Source: Candidatus Bathyarchaeota archaeon
Lineage (GTDB): Archaea; Thermoproteota; Bathyarchaeia; TCS64
Assembly: GCA_030691555.1 (NCBI GenBank)
Contig: JAUYEB010000045.1
Coordinates: 1-5,453, forward strand
Direction: 5' to 3'
Length of the DNA stretch: 5,453 bases
A model generated the notes under the pieces. That model was given only the letters and a program-made list of their open reading frames with translations. It was not told the origin of the DNA and did not search any database. The translations under genes were made by a program, and so were the position numbers. Numbering within the stretch: the stretch's first letter is position 1; the number at the start of each line of letters is the position of its first letter. This document shows positions 1 to 5,365 of the stretch, one piece after another.

Positions 1-275
1 CGAAGAACCGGGCGTGGAGGAGGATATGCGCCGACGTCTTCGGCGTCGAAACAGTGTGCCTGGAAGTCGACGAGGGCGCCGCGTACGGGGCAGCACTGCA
101 GGCGCTCTGGACACACGACTGCAGCACCCCCATCTCAGAGATAACCGAATCATTCGTCCACCTCGACGAGGCGACCCGGACCAAACCAGACAGGGGCAAC
201 GCCGAGAGGTACCGGAGGCTCCAGCGGCTGCAGGACAGGCTCAGCGTGGACCTCCGCGGCGTCTTCGCCTCGTGA
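1..275 (+). CDS. xylB: FGGY-family carbohydrate kinase, C-terminal fragment (xylulokinase-like), 5' end outside window
   Basis: The first full codon is at position 3 and the frame runs 90 codons to a TGA at 273-275. The fragment reads as the end of the second actin-like ATPase domain of FGGY kinases: a helix with RICADVFGVE, then the segment LEVDEGAAYGAALQAL, which matches the family's conserved 'EGAAYGAAL' helix near the nucleotide site, then a C-terminal tail with a 'P-D-x-x-x-x-x-x-Y' region. FGGY kinases phosphorylate sugars such as xylulose, ribulose, fuculose, rhamnulose or glycerol with ATP in the cytoplasm. The ADVFG and EGAAYGAAL wording is closest to xylulokinases. The xylose-isomerase-like gene starting 39 bases downstream supports that reading, so the pair probably converts an aldose to a ketose 5-phosphate. 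The substrate is inferred, because the N-terminal sugar-binding half is missing. A GTG at 54-56 lies inside the gene and is not its start. Confidence 0.82.
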   Translation, partial: KNRAWRRICADVFGVETVCLEVDEGAAYGAALQALWTHDCSTPISEITESFVHLDEATRTKPDRGNAERYRRLQRLQDRLSVDLRGVFAS

Positions 276-280
276 CCCGG

Positions 281-291
281 AAAACTGTTTT
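281..291. promoter_or_regulatory. Small AT-rich inverted repeat between kinase and isomerase genes
   Basis: AAAACTGTTTT is a perfect 5-1-5 inverted repeat in the 39-base gap between the kinase stop and the isomerase ATG. It is the only AT-rich patch nearby. Its centre lies about 29 bases before the isomerase start, which is where an archaeal TATA box for a leaderless or short-leader mRNA would be. It matches the TATA consensus poorly. It could equally be an operator half-site pair or a weak T-tract terminator after the kinase. Confidence 0.25.
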
Positions 292-314
292 ACCACCCCA
301 AACAACCATCAACC

Positions 315-1460
315 ATGCTAGACCTGAGACCCCAGAAGGTGGAGAGGACCCCCGATGAGATGCTCAGGCACCTCAAGGGGGCGAAGCTGAAGCCCCGATT
401 TAGCATCGGCGTCTGGTACTTCTACCCCGGAGGGGGGCGCTTCCACGACGCCTACGTGGAGAAGGGCACGATCGTGGACTGCTTGGAGAAGATCAAGGTG
501 ATGAAGGATGAGGGCATCGTGGATGGGTCCCTCGGCGTGGAGGCGCACTACCCCAACGAGGTCAACAGGGACAACATCCACCTCTACAAGGGGCTGGAGA
601 AGGAGACGGGCATCAGGCTCATCACCTGCATCCCCATGCTCTTCTATGACAGGCAGTTCGAGTTTGGCAGCCTCAGCAACCCAGACGCGAAGGTCAGGAA
701 GGCCGCCACGGACCGCCTCGAGGAGAGCCTACGGCTCAACAAGGAGCTGGGCACCGACGTCTGCGTCATCTGGCCGGGCATCGACGGCTACGAGAACCCC
801 TTCGGCCACGACTACTACGGGATGTGGAGCCGCTTCGAGGGCGCCGTCGCGGAGGCTATTGATGAGGTCCCGGGGATGAGGGTGGCGATGGAGCCGAAGC
901 CCTACGAGCCCCGTGGAAACAACATCTACAGGAACACGGCGAACGGGCTGCTCTTCGCGCGGAACGTCGAGGCTCTGCTCAAGCACAGGGAGAACGTGAA
1001 GCTGTTGAAGGACGGGCACGCGATGGTTGGGCTCAACCCCGAGGTCGGCCACGTCCTGATGGGGCACGAGGACCTCCCCGGCGCCTTCGCCTCGGTGCTA
1101 CGCGAGGGGCGCCTAGCCCACAGCCACTGGAACAGCCAGCCCCTCGGCAACTACGACCAGGACCTCAACGCCGGCGTCCTAGGCATCGACCAGATGCTCG
1201 CCACCCTCCTCGTCTTCAAGATGTACACCTACTCCGGCTTCTACGGCATCGACATAAACCCGGAGAGGATGCCCGTGGAGAAGGCGATAGCGCTGAACGT
1301 GAACGCCCTCAACGCGGGTGCCGAGGTGGTAAACGGGCTCGACTACGACGCCCTCGTCGAGGCGATGTATGACCCCGCTGGGCACAGGGGCGCCGTCGAG
1401 GAGACGTTGACGAAGGCGTGGGCGCCGAAGGGGACGAGCATGAAGAAGATCCCACGGTGA
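315..1460 (+). CDS. xylA: Xylose-isomerase-like TIM-barrel sugar isomerase
   Basis: This 381-residue protein fits the short (class I, Streptomyces-type) xylose isomerase layout by eye. Recognisable pieces are the strand FSIGVW near residue 29, H78 at the catalytic-base histidine position, F110 and W153 at the hydrophobic substrate-site positions, E193 and K195 in MEPKPYEPRG, E243 and H246 in NPEVGH, D281 and D283 in YDQDL, and D313 in GIDINP. These correspond to the two-metal site and substrate lysine. One difference stands out: in the strand AHSHWNSQ, H271 falls where the classic enzyme has a metal-binding aspartate (FHIDLNGQ in Streptomyces). The family interconverts aldoses and ketoses, for example xylose and xylulose. 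With the kinase 39 bases upstream, a role in pentose entry is likely, but the substrate could be another sugar. No Shine-Dalgarno sequence precedes the ATG at 315, which suggests a leaderless or short-leader transcript. The gene ends 9 bases from the convergent peptidase stop. Confidence 0.8.
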   Translation: MLDLRPQKVERTPDEMLRHLKGAKLKPRFSIGVWYFYPGGGRFHDAYVEKGTIVDCLEKIKVMKDEGIVDGSLGVEAHYPNEVNRDNIHLYKGLEKETGIRLITCIPMLFYDRQFEFGSLSNPDAKVRKAATDRLEESLRLNKELGTDVCVIWPGIDGYENPFGHDYYGMWSRFEGAVAEAIDEVPGMRVAMEPKPYEPRGNNIYRNTANGLLFARNVEALLKHRENVKLLKDGHAMVGLNPEVGHVLMGHEDLPGAFASVLREGRLAHSHWNSQPLGNYDQDLNAGVLGIDQMLATLLVFKMYTYSGFYGIDINPERMPVEKAIALNVNALNAGAEVVNGLDYDALVEAMYDPAGHRGAVEETLTKAWAPKGTSMKKIPR

Positions 1461-1469
1461 CCGCAGTAG

Positions 1470-2237
1470 CTAGAGGACGCCGCTGCGCCGCGCGAAGGCT
1501 ATCGCCTCGGTGGAGGGTATCCAGCACGATATCTCCAGGTGGTGCCTCTTAGCCGCGGGGATGTCGCTCTCACTCTCGGGGTCCCTGACCCTGCTCATGA
1601 TGCCCACGACGTTCCCGTTCTCCAGAAACCCTGGGCACCCGCTCCCCCCGCCGTAGATCTGCTTATCCACCTCGTACCAGGGCAGGGGCTTCCCGGTCAG
1701 GTTATCGACTACGTAGGCCGATATGAATGCGCCCTGGAACCTCTCGACTAGAACGATCTGGGGCCCCGTCGGGGTCGATAGTACCTTGGGGAGGGGGAAG
1801 CCGAGGCTGCCGCAGAGCGTCCCGCTCGGGAGCACCCTGTTCTCGAGGGTTACGCATCGGGTCGAGCGGGGGTTCTTTACGCGTAGGAGGGCGAGGTCCC
1901 TCTCGATGTCTTCGGTGATCAGTGTGGTGGCCTCTGCCTGCTTGCCGATGTCTGGGGAGCGTATGACGTCGAGCTCCTTGTTGACGGGCTTGGTGACGTC
2001 GCCGTCGAGGTGGACGCTGTGGGCGTTGGTCATGATGACTCCGGGGGCTATCATGAAGCCCGAACTCGGGGTGTGGTAGACCTTGTCGCCGATGGTCGTC
2101 CTCCCCCAGACACCGTATAGGGACTCACGGACACGCGCGCTCGCATCGCTGAACATGGCTGATACTTCGGGGGGACCGTATATAATGGTGAGCAACTCGG
2201 CTGGGACACGTGGGGACACGCGCATCCGAAATTGCAT
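1470..2237 (-). CDS. Trypsin-fold serine peptidase, no PDZ domain or signal peptide seen
   Basis: From the ATG at 2237 the protein is 255 residues. The S1/HtrA-type triad is visible in order: H73 in MTNAHSV, D114 in ERDLALLRV, and S199 in GGGSGCPGF. A 'GFMIAPGVIMTNAH' strand pair precedes the histidine, as in HtrA-like and S1 peptidases. There is no hydrophobic leader, no transmembrane segment and no room for a PDZ domain, so a cytoplasmic single-domain peptidase is inferred. The serine motif is altered from the usual G[DN]SGGP to GGSGCP: glycine stands before the serine and cysteine two residues after it. Four cysteines (about 128, 142, 201 and 238) lie in the C-terminal half. The frame stays open to an ATG at 2432, but that start would lie 131 bases inside ABCE1. 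The chosen ATG has GGAG about 10 bases upstream, and an ATG at 2225 is a possible alternative. It diverges from ABCE1 across 64 bases. The substrate is unknown. Confidence 0.72.
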   Translation of the reverse strand: MQFRMRVSPRVPAELLTIIYGPPEVSAMFSDASARVRESLYGVWGRTTIGDKVYHTPSSGFMIAPGVIMTNAHSVHLDGDVTKPVNKELDVIRSPDIGKQAEATTLITEDIERDLALLRVKNPRSTRCVTLENRVLPSGTLCGSLGFPLPKVLSTPTGPQIVLVERFQGAFISAYVVDNLTGKPLPWYEVDKQIYGGGSGCPGFLENGNVVGIMSRVRDPESESDIPAAKRHHLEISCWIPSTEAIAFARRSGVL

Positions 2238-2265
2238 TTGTCTTGGTCTCCGCGGGTTATTACTG

Positions 2266-2275
2266 CTTAAATAAG
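2266..2275 (+). promoter_or_regulatory. TATA-like element, probably driving ABCE1 and perhaps the divergent peptidase gene
   Basis: CTTAAATAAG lies in the 64-base divergent gap and is the best archaeal TATA-box match in the window. Its centre is about 31 bases before the GTG at 2302 and about 33 bases before the minus-strand ATG at 2237. Transcription would therefore start very near either gene. The element is close to self-complementary (CTTATTTAAG on the other strand), so it could bind TBP in either direction. No Shine-Dalgarno precedes the ABCE1 start, in keeping with leaderless translation. Confidence 0.55.
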
Positions 2276-2301
2276 GGGCTCCATCAATAATCGACGACTG
2301 G

Positions 2302-4092
2302 GTGCCAGTGTTGAGGGTCGCCGTCGTCGACAAGGAGCGATGCAAGCCGGAGAAGTGTGACCTCGTCTGCATCAGGTTCTGCCCGATGGTCAGGACGAGG
2401 CGGGAGGCGATACGCGTCGGCGACGACGGCAAGGCTTACGTGGCGGAGATGATCTGCAGCGGATGCGGCATCTGCGTCAGGAAGTGCCCATTCGACGCGC
2501 TGCGCATCGTCAACCTACCCGACGAGCTGAAGACGGACCACACCCACCGCTTCGGCCCCAACGCCTTCACCCTCTACAGGCTCCCCACCCTGAAGAAGGG
2601 GAGCGTCGTGGGTCTGCTGGGCCGCAACGGGATAGGCAAGTCTACGATCCTCCGCATCCTCAGCGGGGAGCTGGTGCCCAACCTCGGCAACTACATGGAG
2701 CCCCCCACCAAGGAGGGGGTAGAGGAGAACTACGCCGGGCAGCCCACGTACGACTACCTCGACGCCCTCTACGGTGGGCGCATGCAGGTCGTTCACAAGC
2801 CCCAGTACGTGGACAGGATACCCAAGATCGTCAAGGGCACCGTCGGCGAGGTGCTGAAGAGGCTCGACCAGAGGGGAGTCATGGAGCAGGTGGCGAAGGA
2901 CCTGGAGCTCGAACACCTGATGGACAGGCCGCTCGACGTCCTCTCGGGTGGCGAGCTTCAGCGCGTCGCCATAGCCACGGCGGTCCTAAGGGACGCCAAG
3001 GTCTACCTCTTCGACGAGCCGAGCAGCCACCTCGACATCTACCAGCGCACCAAGGCGGCGCGCGTCATACGCGGCCTGGTGGACGCGGAGAAGATGGTCG
3101 TCGCCGCGGAGCACGACCTCGCCGTCCTCGACTACATGAGCGACGACGTCTTTCTCCTCTACGGTGAGCCCGACGTCTACGGCATCGTGAGCCACATACA
3201 CACCGTGCGCGAGGGCATAAACATCTACATAAACGGCTACATCCCCGACGAGAACATCCGCTTCAGGGAGACCCCCATCGTCTTCCACGACAAGCCCCCG
3301 AACATCGATAGGACGAGGGCACGCTCACTCCTCCAGTGGACTGAGCTGAAGAAGAGGTACGGCGGCTTCAGCCTCGACGTCGAGGCTGGGAAGATCGGCG
3401 TCGGCGAGGTCGTCGGTATACTCGGCATGAACGGCATCGGTAAGACGACGTTCATCAAGATGCTCGCGGGGGTCGAGCAGCCAGACGAGGGCGCCGTGAA
3501 CAACCCGACGCTCAAGGTGAGCTACAAGCCCCAGTACATTAGCGGCAGCAGCGTCCCGGGCACCGTCGAGCAGGTGCTCAGGAAGGCGGCGGGGGAGAAG
3601 TACGGGGAGCAGTGGTTCACCGCCGAGGTCGTCGAGCCCCTCCACGTCCGCAGGATGCTGGAGAGGGACGTCAAGGTCCTCTCGGGCGGCGAGCTGCAGC
3701 GCGTCGCCATCGCCGAGTGCCTGAGCAGGGACAGCGACATCTACCTCCTCGACGAGCCGAGCGCCTACCTCGACGTAGAGGAGCGCCTCGCCGTGGCGCG
3801 TGCGATCCGCCGCATCACGAAGATGAGGGGGGTCACCGCCTTCGTCGTCGAGCACGACATAGTCACCCAGGACTTCATCGCGGACAAGCTCATGGTCTTC
3901 ACCGGCGAGGCGGGGATAAGCGGCCACGCGGGGCAGCCACTCAGCCTCGAGGACGGCATGAACACCTTCCTGGAGCAGATGGGGGTAACCTTCCGCCGAG
4001 ACGCCGACACGAAGAGGCCGAGGGTAAACAAGCCGGGGAGCAGACTCGACAGGGAGCAGAAGGAGACGAGGCGCTACTACTACTCCGGCTAA
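2302..4092 (+). CDS. rli1: ABCE1/Rli1 ribosome-recycling ATPase
   Basis: This is a complete 596-residue ABCE1, the usual length for the family. It splits ribosomes into subunits after termination, together with aRF1 or Pelota, in the cytoplasm. The N-terminal Fe-S domain has eight cysteines for two [4Fe-4S] clusters: C14, C19, C23 and C27, then C52, C55, C58 and C62. NBD1 has Walker A GRNGIGKS (107-114), Q-loop KPQYV (from 166), signature LSGGELQ (214-220), Walker B with D238-E239, and H271. NBD2 has GMNGIGKT (375-382), KPQYI (from 409), LSGGELQ (460-466), D484-E485 and H518. The linker after the NBD1 Walker A holds the family's helix-loop-helix insertion. The C-terminal hinge reads RPRVNKPGSRLDREQK. 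No key residue is missing. The start is ambiguous: GTG at 2302, GTG at 2308 and TTG at 2311 are in frame. The 2308 start gives the family-typical short N-terminus (MLRVAVVDKERC). Confidence 0.97.
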   Translation: MPVLRVAVVDKERCKPEKCDLVCIRFCPMVRTRREAIRVGDDGKAYVAEMICSGCGICVRKCPFDALRIVNLPDELKTDHTHRFGPNAFTLYRLPTLKKGSVVGLLGRNGIGKSTILRILSGELVPNLGNYMEPPTKEGVEENYAGQPTYDYLDALYGGRMQVVHKPQYVDRIPKIVKGTVGEVLKRLDQRGVMEQVAKDLELEHLMDRPLDVLSGGELQRVAIATAVLRDAKVYLFDEPSSHLDIYQRTKAARVIRGLVDAEKMVVAAEHDLAVLDYMSDDVFLLYGEPDVYGIVSHIHTVREGINIYINGYIPDENIRFRETPIVFHDKPPNIDRTRARSLLQWTELKKRYGGFSLDVEAGKIGVGEVVGILGMNGIGKTTFIKMLAGVEQPDEGAVNNPTLKVSYKPQYISGSSVPGTVEQVLRKAAGEKYGEQWFTAEVVEPLHVRRMLERDVKVLSGGELQRVAIAECLSRDSDIYLLDEPSAYLDVEERLAVARAIRRITKMRGVTAFVVEHDIVTQDFIADKLMVFTGEAGISGHAGQPLSLEDGMNTFLEQMGVTFRRDADTKRPRVNKPGSRLDREQKETRRYYYSG

Positions 4093-4101
4093 CTTGCGTG
4101 G

Positions 4102-4135
4102 CAGTAGATAACGAAAAAAAATTTTCGCGCTACTG
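4102..4135 (-). terminator. Two-part stem-loop with minus-strand T8 tract, probable convergent terminator
   Basis: An outer pair CAGTAG (4102-4107) and CTACTG (4130-4135) encloses an inner hairpin CGAAAA-AAAA-TTTTCG (4112-4127), with unequal side bulges of 4 and 2 bases. Read on the minus strand, the OsmC stop TAG (4132-4130) is followed within a few bases by A4T8. That fits archaeal termination at a U-tract. On the plus strand, 10 bases after the ABCE1 stop, the T run is only four, so termination is probably more efficient for the OsmC operon. Confidence 0.5.
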
Positions 4136-4504
4136 TTTGATGGTTATGCTCGGTTCGAGAACTATCTCGGCCTTTATCGACTGCCGGACGAGGCTGTACT
4201 TCTCCGCCAGCTCGAGGGCGCGGCGAACCCTCTCCTCGCCACAGCCGCGGGCCACTATCCTCGGCCGGAGAGTCACCTTGTCGAAGGTGGATGTCCTGTC
4301 GAGGAACTCCTCGACGTGTCCCTCCGCCTCGCAGGCGTAGCTGACGAGGTCGATCTTGAGCCGCTCCACGCTCCAGATGAACATGAGCATGTAGCAGGTG
4401 TTTAGGGAGGCGACGAAGGCGTCCTCCGGTGTCAGCACGCCCTCCACACCGTGAGCGTCCACGGGTGCCGAGAATGGGAGGACGGGACCGTTGCTCAGCC
4501 GCAC
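4130..4504 (-). CDS. OsmC-family protein (start uncertain, second catalytic cysteine replaced by serine)
   Basis: The 124 residues from the GTG at 4504 carry the OsmC fold signature: LTPEDAFVASLNTC with C37 (the first conserved cysteine at the start of the long central helix), then SYACEAEG with C58, then the second helix RVRRALELAEKYSLV. OsmC/Ohr proteins are cytoplasmic thiol peroxidases that use a cysteine pair to reduce organic hydroperoxides, although many archaeal members have no proven substrate. The second cysteine normally lies where this protein has S104 in 'EKYSLV' (codon AGC), so classic disulfide chemistry is doubtful. C88 is nearby but in a different position. The GTG start omits the first strand of the fold. 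An in-frame stretch upstream to 4555 supplies it (see the separate entry), giving about 141 residues, the usual family length. The gene is last in the minus-strand operon and its stop lies inside the terminator hairpin. Confidence 0.82.
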   Translation of the reverse strand: MRLSNGPVLPFSAPVDAHGVEGVLTPEDAFVASLNTCYMLMFIWSVERLKIDLVSYACEAEGHVEEFLDRTSTFDKVTLRPRIVARGCGEERVRRALELAEKYSLVRQSIKAEIVLEPSITIKQ

Positions 4505-4555
4505 CTCCCCGAGGTGACCGCCCCTCCACTCTGCAACTGTCTTGTATGAGGTCAG
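4505..4555 (-). other. Probable N-terminal coding extension of the OsmC gene without a canonical start codon
   Basis: Directly after the TAG stop (4558-4556) of the preceding gene, and in the same frame, the minus strand reads LTSYKTVAEWRGGHLGE and then enters the GTG at 4504. This resembles the first beta hairpin of OsmC proteins ('k-v-x-W-x-G-x-x-G-e-v'). There is no ATG, GTG or TTG in frame here, only a CTG immediately after the TAG. Possible explanations are a CTG start with termination-reinitiation, stop-codon readthrough fusing it to the DGC protein, a shortened protein from 4504, or a sequence error. Confidence 0.6.
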
Positions 4556-4963
4556 CTACGCCGCCCCCTGCACGGCGTCGACCTTCTCAGCCAGCAGCTT
4601 TGCGAGCCTCCTCGCCAGCTCGATCCCATCATCGTTGAGTACGCGCCTGTCCTTGGGAGGCTTCACCCGCCACTCCTTCAGCAGGGCCTCTACGTCGACG
4701 CCGTCGACGGGCTCCTTGCTAAACCTAGCTATTGCCTTCCTCGCGCATAGCTTCCCGCAGCCGTCGACGGCTATCGTCGGGTACTCCTTTGCGAAGGTGT
4801 GCTCCCCCTCCTCCCCCGCGAGAAACAGGGGCAGGCAGAGGGTGACGGTCTGGTATGGGCGGAGCTCCTCCAGCACGAGCCGGGTGGCGACCCTGCTCAG
4901 CGTGCCGAGGGCGCAGCACTCGCCGCTGCAGGAGACGACGCCGACCTTTGGCTTCAGGTTCAT
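4556..4963 (-). CDS. DGC-domain putative zinc-binding protein, second of a tandem pair
   Basis: This 135-residue protein starts at the ATG at 4963. The DGC family (named for its Asp-Gly-Cys motif) has four conserved cysteines thought to bind zinc. Here they are C12 in VSCSGECC, C43 in VTLCLPLF, and C69 and C73 in VDGCGKLC. Two further cysteines, C16 and C17, follow the first motif and are absent from the neighbour, giving a possible extra thiol or metal site. The fold begins with a Rossmann-like strand and ends in a basic helical tail. There is no signal peptide or membrane segment. The ATG overlaps the upstream gene's TGA as ATGA, so translation is probably coupled. The biochemical role of DGC proteins is not settled. 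The operon with OsmC suggests thiol, metal or sulfur handling, by inference only. A longer open frame reaching 5338 is an arginine-rich shadow of the neighbouring gene. Confidence 0.8.
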   Translation of the reverse strand: MNLKPKVGVVSCSGECCALGTLSRVATRLVLEELRPYQTVTLCLPLFLAGEEGEHTFAKEYPTIAVDGCGKLCARKAIARFSKEPVDGVDVEALLKEWRVKPPKDRRVLNDDGIELARRLAKLLAEKVDAVQGAA

Positions 4964-5364
4964 CGCGACCCCTCCGAGAGCTCGTCGACCTTGGCGGCTA
5001 TCCTGTCCCCCAGCATCTTCGAGAGCTTCTCTCCGTCCTCGTCGAGGAACGTCACGGCGCGTGGCCTGAGCCCGCGGTTCTCCCTGAGGAGGTCCATGAC
5101 CCTGAACTCGGCGGCGATGTTGCCCCCGCTGCGCGCCACGTTGTTGTGGGAGCACGCCAGCGGGCACCCGTCCACGGTTATGCACCTGCTGGACGCCACC
5201 TTCTCGCGCGCCTCCTCGTCGCCCATGACGATGAGCGAGAGGCAGAGCGTGTCCGCCGTCCCGGGGCGGAGGTCGTCGCAGACTCGGAACGTCGCGTCCC
5301 TTGCTATGGAGCCGAAGGGCTTCCCTATGCCGCTGCACGGTATGACCAGAACCGGTTTACCCAA
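4960..5364 (-). CDS. DGC-domain putative zinc-binding protein, first of a tandem pair
   Basis: The protein is 134 residues from a TTG at 5364. Only the TTG fits: the frame closes at a TAA (5379-5377), there is no ATG or GTG before the first motif, and the protein reads GKPVLVIPCSGIGKPFGSIAR directly from it. The four DGC-family cysteines are C10 in PCSG, C41 in TLCLSL, and C67 and C71 in VDGCPLAC. C29 and C61 are additional. Spacing and length match the downstream paralogue, so the pair arose by duplication or acts as a two-subunit unit. It begins one base after the TAG of the upstream gene and ends in an ATGA overlap with the next, which places it firmly in an operon. A GGGG run lies about 8 bases before the TTG. 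No function is established for the family. Zinc binding is the family prediction, not something the sequence proves. Confidence 0.8.
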   Translation of the reverse strand: MGKPVLVIPCSGIGKPFGSIARDATFRVCDDLRPGTADTLCLSLIVMGDEEAREKVASSRCITVDGCPLACSHNNVARSGGNIAAEFRVMDLLRENRGLRPRAVTFLDEDGEKLSKMLGDRIAAKVDELSEGSR

Positions 5365-5365
5365 G

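Noticed and set aside
14..358. Plus-strand open frame over the kinase end
   Set aside because: It is arginine/proline-rich low-complexity translation, and the kinase motifs are in a different frame.
2238..2432. N-terminal 65-residue extension of the serine peptidase from an ATG at 2432
   Set aside because: It would overlap ABCE1 coding sequence by 131 bases and run through the promoter region. The extension has no recognisable signal or domain, and an ATG with GGAG upstream lies at 2237.
2941..3714. Near-identical 36-base segments (2941-2976 and 3679-3714) as a DNA repeat
   Set aside because: They encode the LSGGELQRVAIA signature of the two ABCE1 nucleotide-binding domains. The similarity comes from the ancient domain duplication and protein constraint.
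3325..3927. Minus-strand 200-codon open frame inside ABCE1
   Set aside because: It is a codon-bias shadow of a GC-rich gene; the plus strand carries full NBD2 motifs and the antisense peptide has no family features.
4556..4558. TAG as a pyrrolysine codon joining DGC2 and OsmC
   Set aside because: TAG also ends the peptidase, OsmC and the partial right-edge gene at sensible places, so it works as an ordinary stop here. Readthrough at this one site remains open, but no pyrrolysine signal is seen.
4542..5069. Plus-strand 175-codon open frame opposite the DGC and OsmC genes
   Set aside because: It is Ser/Arg/Ala-rich with no motif, and the minus strand encodes recognisable families across the same region.
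4964..5338. Long N-terminal extension of the second DGC protein in the same frame
   Set aside because: It is an arginine- and glycine-rich translation of the first DGC gene in another frame. The ATGA overlap at 4960-4963 gives the real start.
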